Source: Aquimarina sp. RZ0
Lineage (GTDB): Bacteria > Bacteroidota > Bacteroidia > Flavobacteriales > Flavobacteriaceae
Length of the DNA stretch: 64,000 bases
Assembly: GCF_008370685.1 (NCBI RefSeq)
Contig: NZ_VTZU01000006.1
Location: forward strand, 86,097-150,096
Reading direction: 5' to 3'
Shown here: piece by piece, positions 18,544-27,519 of the stretch
Position numbering within the stretch: the first letter of the stretch is position 1
Layout: each line of letters begins with the position of its first letter
Translations under genes and position numbers: made by a program
Notes under the pieces: model-generated
What the model saw: only the letters and a program-made list of their open reading frames with translations
What the model was told of the DNA's origin: nothing
Databases searched by the model: none

Positions 18544-19227
18544 ATGACAAATATTTTTAGATTTTTATTAAAAACCTGTCTCTGGTTACTCGTGCTTAGT
18601 ATTCTTTGGGTATTGACCTACAAATGGATAAACCCATATGCGACACCATTAATGTGGATAAAACATCTCCAATCAAAAAGTAATAAGACGATAAGACATC
18701 AATGGGTTCCTCTGGCAAAAATCTCTAAAAACCTACAACTAGCTGTTATTTGTAGTGAAGATCAGCAATTTGTAGCGCATTCAGGTTTTGATACAAAAGC
18801 AATCTCAACAGCGATACAAGAGTATCAATCCGGTAAGCGGTTACGAGGCGCAAGTACCATCTCTCAACAAACAGCAAAGAATATTTTTTTATGGCCCAAA
18901 CGTAGCTGGATTCGTAAAGGCTTGGAAATTTACTTTACCCTTTTGATCGAAACGTTGTGGAGTAAAGAACGTATTCTCGAAGTATATCTGAATAGTATCG
19001 AAATGGGAGATGAGATTTATGGTGCACAGGCGGCTTCTATATTCTGGTTTAACAAAAGTGCTATGAGCCTTACTGTAGCTGAAGCATCGGCTATTGCAGC
19101 CATTCTACCCAACCCCATTAAATATCTTGCTAATCCTCCTTCAGATTATATACAAAAAAGAAAAAAATGGATTCGTATACAAATGCGTAATTATGGAACA
19201 TTAACTTTTGAAATCAAAAAAGAATAG
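18544..19227 (+). CDS. mtgA: Monofunctional biosynthetic peptidoglycan transglycosylase
   Basis: A 227-residue glycosyltransferase family 51 enzyme polymerising lipid II into glycan strands. It has one N-terminal membrane anchor (residues 5-27, WLLVLSILWVLTY), the catalytic Glu72 in CSEDQQFVAHSGFD and the second conserved block RGASTISQQTAKN. There is no transpeptidase domain, so it is the monofunctional type. I chose ATG 18544 over the in-frame TTG at 18541 just before it. It follows the oxidoreductase closely and may be cotranscribed. Confidence 0.93.
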   Translation: MTNIFRFLLKTCLWLLVLSILWVLTYKWINPYATPLMWIKHLQSKSNKTIRHQWVPLAKISKNLQLAVICSEDQQFVAHSGFDTKAISTAIQEYQSGKRLRGASTISQQTAKNIFLWPKRSWIRKGLEIYFTLLIETLWSKERILEVYLNSIEMGDEIYGAQAASIFWFNKSAMSLTVAEASAIAAILPNPIKYLANPPSDYIQKRKKWIRIQMRNYGTLTFEIKKE

Positions 19228-19275
19228 TTATTTTATTCGGGATTAGTTGGTATTGGTCAACAAAGATTTTATTTT

Positions 19276-19326
19276 GAGGTAACCTACATCGGGGCAAGCG
19301 CACAAAGTATTTATTAGAAAAAAACT
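19276..19326 (+). repeat. Repeat family R3, partial copy b
   Basis: The left half of R3 (aggtaacctacatcggggcaagcg ... atttattagaaaaaaa) is present; the right half is missing. It lies between mtgA and the acetyltransferase gene. Confidence 0.7.
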
Positions 19327-19370
19327 TCTAATCCATTTTATTTCGTTTTTACTTCAATGAACACAAACAG

Positions 19371-19952
19371 ATGAAAAAAGCATCTTTTCGAGATAAACAG
19401 CTTATTATAGATATTTTATATGATGCTTTTATTACTGAAACATTTCCTAATTCTATAAATTTTGTGATCAAGCAGGATCATAACCGATCAAAAAGATTAT
19501 ATTCACTAATGGAATATCAATATAAGATGGCATTGCGATTTGGAGAAATTTTTATGAGTGATGATGAGCAATCTTGTATATTATTTATAGATCCTGAAAA
19601 GAAAAAAATAACCTTTAAAACCTTAATATGGAATACGATACTGGTGATGCGTTGTATTGGGTTTAAAAATGTACTCAAAGTGATCAAAAGGGAAAAAATC
19701 TTGAGAGCTAACCATCCCGAATTTTCGTTTTTACATTTATGGATCATGGGCACAAAATCAACATATAAAGGGAAAGGTATAGGAGCAAAATTACTTGTGG
19801 AAGTATTAAAATATTATGGAAATATACCAATCTATCTGGAGACCACAACAACAAGTAATCTGCGTTTCTATCAAAAAACAGGCTTTGAAATAGTGAACGA
19901 AACTCATATTTTGGGCTATCCCTTGTATTTCCTTCTAAAACCTGTAAATTAA
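19371..19952 (+). CDS. GNAT family N-acetyltransferase
   Basis: A 193-residue acyltransferase with the GNAT acetyl-CoA-binding pattern in LHLWIMGTKSTYKGKGIGAK (about residues 122-141), then IYLETTTTSNLRFYQKTGFEI, typical of motif B. The substrate is unknown. It lies 3 bases before the next gene, so the two are probably cotranscribed. Confidence 0.85.
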   Translation: MKKASFRDKQLIIDILYDAFITETFPNSINFVIKQDHNRSKRLYSLMEYQYKMALRFGEIFMSDDEQSCILFIDPEKKKITFKTLIWNTILVMRCIGFKNVLKVIKREKILRANHPEFSFLHLWIMGTKSTYKGKGIGAKLLVEVLKYYGNIPIYLETTTTSNLRFYQKTGFEIVNETHILGYPLYFLLKPVN

Positions 19953-19955
19953 CAT

Positions 19956-20423
19956 ATGCATACAGGTTTTAATCATAAAATCAAGTCAGAATTGCTAAAT
20001 CAATGTCTGAGTTATGTCAATCAAAGACAGGAAAGAATTCTAGATACTATTTCTGATATTCAGGAGTCTTTGACCTCAGAAACTAAGAGTACTGCCGGAG
20101 ATAAACATGAAACCGGTCGTGCTATGCTTCAGTTAGAACGAGAAAAAGCAGGTGTTCAATTGGCAGAAGTTAAAAAATTACAGGAAATTGTAAACAAAAT
20201 AGATACTTCTCCATCTTCTGCAGTCATACGATTAGGCAGTTTAGTAGAAACTTCTCAAGAGCGTTATTTTTTAAGTATTTCTATAGGAAAACTGATTATA
20301 GGAGATCAGACGTATTTTGCCATTGCCGCTAATACTCCTATAGGAAAACTACTATTAGGAAAAAAAGTGGATGATCGTATACATTTTAATGGAAAAGATT
20401 TTAAGATAACAAAGATAGAATAA
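19956..20423 (+). CDS. GreA/GreB C-terminal-domain-like protein
   Basis: A 155-residue protein. The N-terminal half is helical (RQERILDTISDIQESLTSET, then HETGRAMLQLEREKAG), recalling the coiled coil of transcript-cleavage factors. The C-terminal half resembles the FKBP-like domain of GreA (VIRLGSLVETSQERYF and ANTPIGKLLLGKKVDD). Bacteroidota proteins like this are sometimes mislabelled 3-oxoacyl-ACP synthase. A direct role with RNA polymerase is inferred only. Confidence 0.72.
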   Translation: MHTGFNHKIKSELLNQCLSYVNQRQERILDTISDIQESLTSETKSTAGDKHETGRAMLQLEREKAGVQLAEVKKLQEIVNKIDTSPSSAVIRLGSLVETSQERYFLSISIGKLIIGDQTYFAIAANTPIGKLLLGKKVDDRIHFNGKDFKITKIE

Positions 20424-20543
20424 AGAGAGTATGAAATGATTTAAACTCTTTTGATTCTAGCAGAAAAGTAATTGTTTTTTTGATCAATAGAAATGTTTTT
20501 TGAGCTTAATAACAGTGCCCGAAATAAGAAAAAGCAGAAAATT

Positions 20544-20640
20544 AAGTAAACTACCTTGGAGCAAACGAGACATTTATTGAAAAAAACATTTTGATTTCGA
20601 GGCAAGCCTAGGAGTATTTAAATCTCGATTATCGAGTCAA
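20544..20640 (+). repeat. Repeat family R3, copy c
   Basis: A full-length but diverged R3 copy, from aagtaaactaccttgg to ctcgattatcgagtc, in the gap 20424-20761. Apart from this repeat the gap is AT-rich and shows nothing else. Confidence 0.85.
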
Positions 20641-20761
20641 AAAGAGAATTTTTATAGCAAACTGAAAAAAGTTAAAACCACTTCTATTTATTAAAAATAT
20701 CAAATGCAATAGCATACAATAATGATTTTAAGTAAATTGCTACTTTTCAAACCATGTATAT

Positions 20762-21694
20762 ATGAAGAAGCTTTACTTTCTACTTCTTATGAGTGTTCTT
20801 GTCTTTGGTTGTAAACCATATCAAAATACCAATATCAGAAAAGGTCAGCTGACTTATACAGAATTCAGGGCATCGCAACGGTCTTTCCCAAGTAAAGACG
20901 GTATTATAAAATATATTGACAAAGGAAAAGGTCCTGTAATCGTATTACTCCATGGAGTACCTACTTCTGGTTGGTTATATAGAAAAATGATTGACCCGTT
21001 AGTCGCTGGAGGATATCGGGTAATTGTTCCCGATATGCTGGGTTATGGTTCCAGTGATTCTCCCGAGGGATATAAGATTTATAGCGAAAAAGCACATGCA
21101 GAACGACTTATAGCACTTATGGATGCTTTGGGTATAGAATACTGGTCTCATGTGATGCATGATGTAGGTGGAGTTTGGACCTGGGAACTCATAAATCAAG
21201 CACCAAAAAGGATTGAAGAACTTGTCATATTAAATACTATCATTTATGAGGAAGGATTCTACCCTCCTATACGATTTAGTCCGGGAGCTGCTGCCAAAGC
21301 AGCCATGTGGTCCTATCGCAATGGAGTGACTACAAATACATTATTAAAGTCTTTGTTTAAAGAAGGATTAAAAGAAAATACGCTTAATGAGTTAGATGTA
21401 GAAGGGTATAAAACACCACTACTAGAAGGTAAAACAAATGGTATGTACTACTTCTTTACCCGAACGTGTAATTATTTTCCTGATTATTCGCTTCTTTTTG
21501 AAAACCTGGAGGTTCCAACAGCTGTAATTTGGGGTATTCATGATACCATGTTACAATGGACTCCACAACAGGCAAAAGTGATTAATGCATTAAAAATAGA
21601 TGAAGAAGATATTCATTTTATAGATGAAAAACACTTTATACAGGAAACTAAAGCAGAAGAGGTTTCCTATAAAATTTTGGACTTTCTTAAATAA
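20762..21694 (+). CDS. Alpha/beta-hydrolase lipoprotein, haloalkane dehalogenase-like
   Basis: A 310-residue protein with a lipoprotein signal (LVFGC, Cys17), so it is probably membrane-anchored outside the cytoplasm. The alpha/beta-hydrolase core has the oxyanion motif LLHGVPTSGWLYR, and at the nucleophile elbow an aspartate (Asp134 in VMHDVGGVW) instead of serine. This is the arrangement of haloalkane dehalogenases and epoxide hydrolases. WGIHDTML probably holds the acid and DEKHFIQE the catalytic His. Dehalogenase activity is plausible but unproven; epoxide hydrolase or another esterase-like role is possible. Confidence 0.82.
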   Translation: MKKLYFLLLMSVLVFGCKPYQNTNIRKGQLTYTEFRASQRSFPSKDGIIKYIDKGKGPVIVLLHGVPTSGWLYRKMIDPLVAGGYRVIVPDMLGYGSSDSPEGYKIYSEKAHAERLIALMDALGIEYWSHVMHDVGGVWTWELINQAPKRIEELVILNTIIYEEGFYPPIRFSPGAAAKAAMWSYRNGVTTNTLLKSLFKEGLKENTLNELDVEGYKTPLLEGKTNGMYYFFTRTCNYFPDYSLLFENLEVPTAVIWGIHDTMLQWTPQQAKVINALKIDEEDIHFIDEKHFIQETKAEEVSYKILDFLK

Positions 21695-21730
21695 CAATGA
21701 ACTTTCTTAATTAAGCCCTGTATTCTTGAC

Positions 21731-21997
21731 TCAAACCTGTATTTCTACTCTAAAGATAGTTTCATTAATTAATTCATGTATCTGATCGAGTTCCTTTTTA
21801 CTAATTGCCAGATCAATTTTATCTGAAGGAGTTCTAAGTAGTAATGACCTACAATTACAGTTAGTACACTGGTTACAACCTGGTGACATTTTTGTTGTTG
21901 CGCATGAATCAGAAAAATCTTTTAACTCATTAAGGGTTAATAAAAAACCGATATCCCTAAAGACTAACTGAATTTTAGGTGTTATTCGCATATTCAT
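21731..21997 (-). CDS. Small cysteine-rich protein of unknown function
   Basis: An 88-residue protein if it starts at ATG 21997 (MNMRITPKIQLVFRDIGFLL). The middle holds a cysteine cluster, C-x11-C-x2-C-x2-C-x-C (CATTKMSPGC then NQCTNCNC), which could bind a metal. An open frame continues upstream to 22090 but is formed by repeat R4, so the shorter start is preferred. Even this start codon and the first four codons lie inside the R4 copy, meaning the repeat supplies the gene's beginning. Confidence 0.6.
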   Translation of the reverse strand: MNMRITPKIQLVFRDIGFLLTLNELKDFSDSCATTKMSPGCNQCTNCNCRSLLLRTPSDKIDLAISKKELDQIHELINETIFRVEIQV

Positions 21998-22121
21998 CGT
22001 TTCTTTTTCCTTTCTACTTCGTTTAAAAAATAGACCGTAGCTATAGCTATGCTTGATTTTTTTGCCTTGCATAAAGAAAAAATAATTCAATGAATTTATA
22101 CGAATTTTTTAATCACAAATC
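21985..22121 (-). repeat. Repeat family R4, copy 1
   Basis: A 137-bp segment nearly identical to 53130-53266 (only a few substitutions). It includes ccgtagctatagctatgc at the centre and imperfectly complementary A/T-rich arms. It overlaps the 5' end of the cysteine-rich gene. The rest of the gap to recJ (22122-22262) shows nothing else. Confidence 0.92.
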
Positions 22122-22262
22122 GTATTACAGTTTCTTTTCCTTTTTTCCAGAAAAAAGATATTCCAATAGTGTTACTGTAAATTCTATCAATAGTATTCAT
22201 ATTGAATCAGATTTGAATCAAAAATACTAAACTATTTAGAATAAATCTAAATAAAAATAATT

Positions 22263-23948
22263 TTAGTTAATATCCTTTAGTTTTAATTGTAATGAGATGG
22301 CACCATTCCATTCATTCTCGTCAAGTGTATACGCTATTTTAAAACGTTTTTTGTCTCTTATAGTATCACATTTGGTTCCCAGATTAAAACCAATAGCCCC
22401 GATGGTCAGCCCACTTTTTTCTATCCTGCACTTTAGATGTTTATCAGCTGCACCTACACATTTTCCATATCCAGTATCTGTTACATGATCTGTCATAAAA
22501 ACAGGTGTCATATTTCCTGGTCCAAAAGGAGCAAACTGTTTAAGAATTCTAAAAAACTTTGGAGAAATTTGATCCAATTCTATCGTGGCATCAATCTGTA
22601 TTTCTGGAGATAATAATTTTTTATCGATGGTAGCTGCTACTATTTCCTCAAATTTTTGTTTAAATGACTCATACTGCTCTTCTTTTAAAGTTAGACCAGC
22701 TGCATATTTATGTCCTCCAAATTGTTCCAGATGTTCAGAACAAGCATCGATCGCATTGTATACATCAAAACCTTTAACGGATCTGGCAGAAGCAGCTAAT
22801 TTATCTCCGCTTTTAGTAAAAACTAAAGTTGGTCTATAATAAGTTTCTGTCAGTCTGGAAGCTACAATCCCAATAACTCCTTTGTGCCAGTCTTCCTGAT
22901 ATACAACAGTTGTATATCGTTCTTCTTCCCCATGATCTTTGATTTGAATCAATGCTTGCTCAGTAATATTTTTGTCTGCATTTTTTCTATCACTATTATA
23001 TACTTCTATTTCCAAAGCATATTGAGAGGCTACTTCTGGGTTTTTCTCTGTTAGCAGGTTTACTGCGTGTAATCCGTGTTTCATTCTCCCGGCAGCGTTG
23101 ATTCTTGGAGCAATGATAAAAACAACATCTGTAATGGTAAGCGTCTCTTTCTGTACCTGAGTAAGCATTGCCTTAAAACCTACTCTGGGACTTTGATTAA
23201 TAACCTGCAATCCGAAATAGGCTAACACCCGATTCTCTCCGGTTATCGGCACGATATCAGCTCCTATTGCAGTAGCTACCAAATCCATATAGGGTACTAA
23301 ATCGTCTATCGATTGATTTTGAGTACTTGCTATTCCCTGCATCAGTTTAAAACCTACGCCACAACCGCATAATTCTTTATAAGGATATTCACAATCATCA
23401 CGTTTAGGATCCAACACTGCTATAGCATCTGGTATCTGATCTCCGGGTCTATGATGGTCACAAATAATAAAATCTATTCCTTTTGCCTTCGCATATGCAA
23501 TTTTTTCTATGGCTTTAATACCACAGTCCAATGCAATTATCAAACTAATATCATTATCAGATGCGTAGTCTATTCCTTGATAAGAAATACCATATCCCTC
23601 GGTATACCTATCTGGTATATAGGTAGTAACCTGTGATGATATGGTCTCTAAATATGAAGACATCAATGCAACAGATGTAGTGCCATCTACATCATAATCC
23701 CCATACACCATGATATTTTCCTGGGCAGTAATTGCTTTTTCAATTCTCGCAACAGCCAGATTCATATCTTTCATCAAAAAAGGATCATGCAGATCATGTA
23801 AGGAAGGTCTGAAAAACATTTTGGCCTGATCATAGGTTTCTATGCCTCTTTGCACTAATAAAGAAGCAATAATAGTATCCACGTTTAAAGCTGAGGATAA
23901 TCTCTGTATTATAGAAGATTCGGGTTTTGGTTTTAAGATCCATCTCAT
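22263..23948 (-). CDS. recJ: Single-stranded-DNA-specific exonuclease RecJ
   Basis: A 561-residue 5'-3' exonuclease used in recombination and mismatch repair. DHH-family motifs are visible: MVYGDYDVDGTTSVAL (motif I), IIALDCGIKA, and ICDHHRPGD with the name-giving DHH. A DHHA1 domain holds the RSVKGFDV and FGGHKYAAGLTL segments. The frame is open to 24044, but ATG 23948 (MRWILKPKPE) gives the usual N-terminus, so I discount the extra 32 codons. Confidence 0.95.
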   Translation of the reverse strand: MRWILKPKPESSIIQRLSSALNVDTIIASLLVQRGIETYDQAKMFFRPSLHDLHDPFLMKDMNLAVARIEKAITAQENIMVYGDYDVDGTTSVALMSSYLETISSQVTTYIPDRYTEGYGISYQGIDYASDNDISLIIALDCGIKAIEKIAYAKAKGIDFIICDHHRPGDQIPDAIAVLDPKRDDCEYPYKELCGCGVGFKLMQGIASTQNQSIDDLVPYMDLVATAIGADIVPITGENRVLAYFGLQVINQSPRVGFKAMLTQVQKETLTITDVVFIIAPRINAAGRMKHGLHAVNLLTEKNPEVASQYALEIEVYNSDRKNADKNITEQALIQIKDHGEEERYTTVVYQEDWHKGVIGIVASRLTETYYRPTLVFTKSGDKLAASARSVKGFDVYNAIDACSEHLEQFGGHKYAAGLTLKEEQYESFKQKFEEIVAATIDKKLLSPEIQIDATIELDQISPKFFRILKQFAPFGPGNMTPVFMTDHVTDTGYGKCVGAADKHLKCRIEKSGLTIGAIGFNLGTKCDTIRDKKRFKIAYTLDENEWNGAISLQLKLKDIN

Positions 23949-24083
23949 TTCGAACTGTGATTCCAATTTTATTTTAAAAAATCCAAAGTACAAAAAACAA
24001 ACTGACTCCTTTCCGTTTAGCTTTAGTTTTGTATTTTGCTGCATTAAAAATTACAAGTAACTCAATAAAAATTACACATACAC

Positions 24084-24674
24084 ATGCCATTAGTAACACC
24101 ATTATCTGAAGATCACGATCTCGAAACAAAAGAATTAGCAACCTTCTTTAATGAAACTTTAGGATTTTGCCCTAATTCTGTATTAACAATGCAGAGAAGA
24201 CCTGCAATTTCTAAAGCGTTTATTAACCTTAACAAAGCTGTGATGGCTAATGAAGGTCGTGTGACTTCTGCTCTAAAGCGTTTAATCGCCTGGGTGAGTA
24301 GTAATGCTACTGGTTGCAGATATTGCCAGGCACACGCAATTCGTGCCGCAGAACGATATGGAGCAGAACAAGAGCAATTGGATAATATCTGGGAGTATAA
24401 AACGCACTCGGCTTTTAGTGCTGCAGAACGTGCTGCTTTGGATTTTTCTCTTGCGGCATCACTTGTCCCTAATACTGTAGATGAAACCATCAAAACAGAA
24501 CTTTACAAATATTGGGATGAAGGTGAAATCGTAGAAATGCTGGGAGTAATCTCACTATTTGGATACCTGAACAGGTGGAATGATTCTATGGGAACTACTG
24601 TAGAAGAAGGAGCTATTGATTCTGGAGAAAAATATCTTGGTAAACACGGTTGGGAAAAAGGAAAACATATTTGA
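24084..24674 (+). CDS. Carboxymuconolactone decarboxylase/AhpD-like protein
   Basis: A 196-residue protein of the CMD/AhpD fold. The redox signature GCRYCQAHAIRAAERYG (C-x2-C-x2-H) is at about residues 75-90, as in peroxidase-related CMD proteins that use a disulfide for peroxide detoxification. Length is that of the single-domain, longer CMD family. It is divergent from recJ and followed by a terminator. Confidence 0.85.
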   Translation: MPLVTPLSEDHDLETKELATFFNETLGFCPNSVLTMQRRPAISKAFINLNKAVMANEGRVTSALKRLIAWVSSNATGCRYCQAHAIRAAERYGAEQEQLDNIWEYKTHSAFSAAERAALDFSLAASLVPNTVDETIKTELYKYWDEGEIVEMLGVISLFGYLNRWNDSMGTTVEEGAIDSGEKYLGKHGWEKGKHI

Positions 24675-24806
24675 TATCGTACTTTTTCTATAACCTTTCA
24701 AAATAAAAAAACAACCTTACTATTGTTTTTGGTCGTACTGAACTTTTGTTTTATTAAGTGCAAATTCTACAGAGAATAGTATACTTCCTTTTTTGAAGAT
24801 ATAGAT

Positions 24807-24841
24807 AAAAAGACCTGAAAATAAAAACCTCAGGTCTTTTT
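24807..24841. terminator. Bidirectional terminator between the CMD gene and brnQ
   Basis: The stem aaaaagacctga / tcaggtcttttt with an A-rich loop can stop transcription from both sides of this convergent gene pair. Confidence 0.88.
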
Positions 24842-24933
24842 GTTTTACAACACTAAAAAGAAAAAGAAAAAAGTTTCTTATGTGTATTTTTATGGTTTAG
24901 CTAGAACTTATTCTTAATGACAATTCAAAGCTT

Positions 24934-26208
24934 TTATTTTTTGATGAACAAATACGCAAAGTTCATAAGTATTAGTGTTGCCAATGCAGGAACTAACCAC
25001 GCCAGACTATAATTTCCTAAGGGAGCTATATCCAATATGAACTGAATTTCTTCTTTCAGCCCAATAGAACCTAAAAAATCCGGAATACTACATAGGATTG
25101 TAACTATCACTACTATTCTGAAAATAGCAGGATGCGTGAATTTTTCGGGCAATATATTAAGCAATATCAATATGATCGTAATAGGATATATAAACATCAA
25201 AGCAGGAATTGCCACTACTATAATATCGTGTACATCCAACTGACTCATTGCAACCCCAAGAATACAACCTATTATAGCAGTAATTGTATATGCTTGCTGA
25301 GATTGTTTAAAAACACCTTTAATAAAATCAGCAGTTCCTGTAACAATTCCTACTGCAGTAGTAAAGCAAGCAAGAGAAACGAGTATGCTTAAAAAAGTGC
25401 TGCCAATATTACCTAATGTCTTTAAACTTAATCCAGATAACAATGCCGTACGACTTATTTCTTTTTCAAAATCGTTGGCAAACAATGCTCCATTACATAT
25501 TAATCCAGCATATACTATAAAAAGACCTATTCCTGCAATTATTCCCGCATTACGGATTACTCTGCTACTTTCTTCAAAACTCATGTTTCCCTTTAACCGA
25601 AGAGAAATAATAATCACACCCCCAACTACCACTGCTCCTATAGTATCAAAAGTCTGATAGCCTTCTAACATCCCTTCTATAAAAGGAGTTTTTATATCAG
25701 AAGGGTTCATTGGCAGATGAGTAGAAAAAATTCCAACAAAAATAATACTCAAAATTACTATAAAGATAATCGGAGTTAGAAATTTACCTAAAACTGTGAG
25801 AATCTTAGATCTGTTCAGAACAAAAAATAATACAAGTGCAAAATAAATACTACTTGTGAGTAAAGCACTCGTTCCTATAAATGGTTTGATTGCTATCTCA
25901 TGAGTAACAGAGGCTGTTCTCGGGGATGGTAACGCTATTGAAATGGCATATACAATACAACAATAGATAAGACTAAATGTAGGAGAAACTTTTTTTCCAA
26001 AGTCCAGCATAGTGCCCTGTAGTTTTGCGTGTGCAAAAATTCCCAGTAATGGAAGTACTACAGCTGAGATGATAAATCCAAAAGTCACCCACACCCACAT
26101 ATCACCAGCTCTAAACCCTAAATTAGGTGGAAGAATTAAATTTCCTGCTCCAAAAAACATAGAAAACAACGCAAATCCTGTGATAAAAGTTTCTTTATTA
26201 AATCGCAT
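24934..26208 (-). CDS. brnQ: Branched-chain amino acid carrier (BrnQ/LIVCS family)
   Basis: A 424-residue membrane protein with about twelve hydrophobic helices, the size expected for this family of sodium-coupled leucine/isoleucine/valine symporters. The N-terminus FALFSMFFGAGNLILPPNLG is highly characteristic, and the segment GMLEGYQTFDTIGA is also a family hallmark. It sits in the inner membrane. It is divergent from the adjacent hydrolase gene. Confidence 0.94.
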   Translation of the reverse strand: MRFNKETFITGFALFSMFFGAGNLILPPNLGFRAGDMWVWVTFGFIISAVVLPLLGIFAHAKLQGTMLDFGKKVSPTFSLIYCCIVYAISIALPSPRTASVTHEIAIKPFIGTSALLTSSIYFALVLFFVLNRSKILTVLGKFLTPIIFIVILSIIFVGIFSTHLPMNPSDIKTPFIEGMLEGYQTFDTIGAVVVGGVIIISLRLKGNMSFEESSRVIRNAGIIAGIGLFIVYAGLICNGALFANDFEKEISRTALLSGLSLKTLGNIGSTFLSILVSLACFTTAVGIVTGTADFIKGVFKQSQQAYTITAIIGCILGVAMSQLDVHDIIVVAIPALMFIYPITIILILLNILPEKFTHPAIFRIVVIVTILCSIPDFLGSIGLKEEIQFILDIAPLGNYSLAWLVPALATLILMNFAYLFIKK

Positions 26209-26245
26209 TTAGTTAGGTTTATATCGCTAAAATATAAATTTAGAA

Positions 26246-27025
26246 ATGACATTAGCCTATAAAGGGATTAAAATAAATTACATGACTTCAGGAAAAGGAA
26301 AGCCTTTAGTTTTTTTTCATGGCTTCATAGAAAACTCAACTATGTGGGATGATATTATTCCCTATTTCTCTGATCGATATATGTGCATTACAATCGATTT
26401 GTTAGGCCACGGAAAAACAGCCTGTTTAGGCTATATTCATACGATGGAAGATATGGCAATGGCAACAAAAGCAGTATCAGATGCATTAAAACTAAAAGAT
26501 ATTATATTAATTGGTCATTCTATGGGTGGCTATGTAGCATTGGCATATATTGATTTATTCCCAAAAGCTGTTTCTGCGCTGGTACTAGTGAATTCTACCT
26601 CTTTTCCTGATAGTGAGGAACGCAAAATAAATAGAGGAAGAGCAATAAATCTAGTAAAAAGAAATCCTGATATATATACCAGTATGGCCATTGCAAATCT
26701 TTTTGCAGAAAAAAATCGTTCTCAATTTAAAACAGAAATCGAAAGTATCAAAAAAGAAGCATCAAAAACATCACTTCAGGGAATCATTTCTGCCCTGGAA
26801 GGAATGAAGGTAAGAAAAGATCGCTCAGAGCTTCTACAAAAATTTAAGGGATCAAAAATTATTTTTGCAGGAAAAAAAGATCCGGTATTATCATGCCAGC
26901 AAACTATGGCTGAAGCCAAACTGTGCGAAACAAAACTAAGAGTATTTGATGGAGGGCATATGTCTTATCTGGAAAATCATAATGAATTCTTGAAATTTTT
27001 AGATCAATTTCTCTCTTTTAAATAA
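26246..27025 (+). CDS. Alpha/beta-hydrolase
   Basis: A 259-residue cytoplasmic hydrolase (no signal peptide). It shows the oxyanion motif VFFHGFIENSTMW, the nucleophile elbow LIGHSMGGYVAL with Ser92, the acid region FAGKKDPVL and the catalytic His in DGGHMSYLE. This resembles esterases and MenH-like proteins, but no menaquinone gene is nearby and the substrate is unknown. Confidence 0.88.
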   Translation: MTLAYKGIKINYMTSGKGKPLVFFHGFIENSTMWDDIIPYFSDRYMCITIDLLGHGKTACLGYIHTMEDMAMATKAVSDALKLKDIILIGHSMGGYVALAYIDLFPKAVSALVLVNSTSFPDSEERKINRGRAINLVKRNPDIYTSMAIANLFAEKNRSQFKTEIESIKKEASKTSLQGIISALEGMKVRKDRSELLQKFKGSKIIFAGKKDPVLSCQQTMAEAKLCETKLRVFDGGHMSYLENHNEFLKFLDQFLSFK

Positions 27026-27246
27026 ATAATTTCCCCTTTTTTTGACATCTTCACAAAGGTTTAAAAAACTACAATAGAAATATAGATTTTAACGATAAAA
27101 AACATTTTTTAAAGGATTAAAGCACTATAATATATACTTTTATCGATTAAATTATCATTTTTTATAAAATTTTTCCTACAAAATATTGTTAATAACTAAA
27201 AAAATGTTATTATTGTATTGATAATGAACTTTTAACCCTTGAAAAG

Positions 27247-27516
27247 ATGAAAAAATCTACCCTATATTCGTCATTCTCGTTTTCAAAAATATACTGTGCC
27301 TTATTCGGTCATAAGTATGTTACTTCTAAACGTGTTACTAATCATATAAAAGAATACACCTGTACACATTGTAAGGAACAGGCAACAATAAATAGCAGAG
27401 GCAGATTAGAAGCAATGACCCCTAAGCTTAAAGAAATTAATGATACACTTTCTTTTGTGCATCAAAAAAAAGAAGCAAGAAATAACAGAAAAATAGATTT
27501 TCAGGCTGCATCCTAA
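27247..27516 (+). CDS. Small protein with a CxxC motif
   Basis: An 89-residue protein with ALFGHKYVTSKRV, then YTCTHCKEQATINSRGR and LTPKLKEIN-like text (MTPKLKEINDTL). The Cys-x2-Cys pair and an upstream Cys/His may bind zinc. I associate this arrangement with small conserved flavobacterial proteins of unknown function. The 221-bp AT-rich gap before it holds no other gene. The C-terminus lies 3 bases from the end of thiL on the other strand. Confidence 0.7.
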   Translation: MKKSTLYSSFSFSKIYCALFGHKYVTSKRVTNHIKEYTCTHCKEQATINSRGRLEAMTPKLKEINDTLSFVHQKKEARNNRKIDFQAAS

Positions 27517-27519
27517 AAA

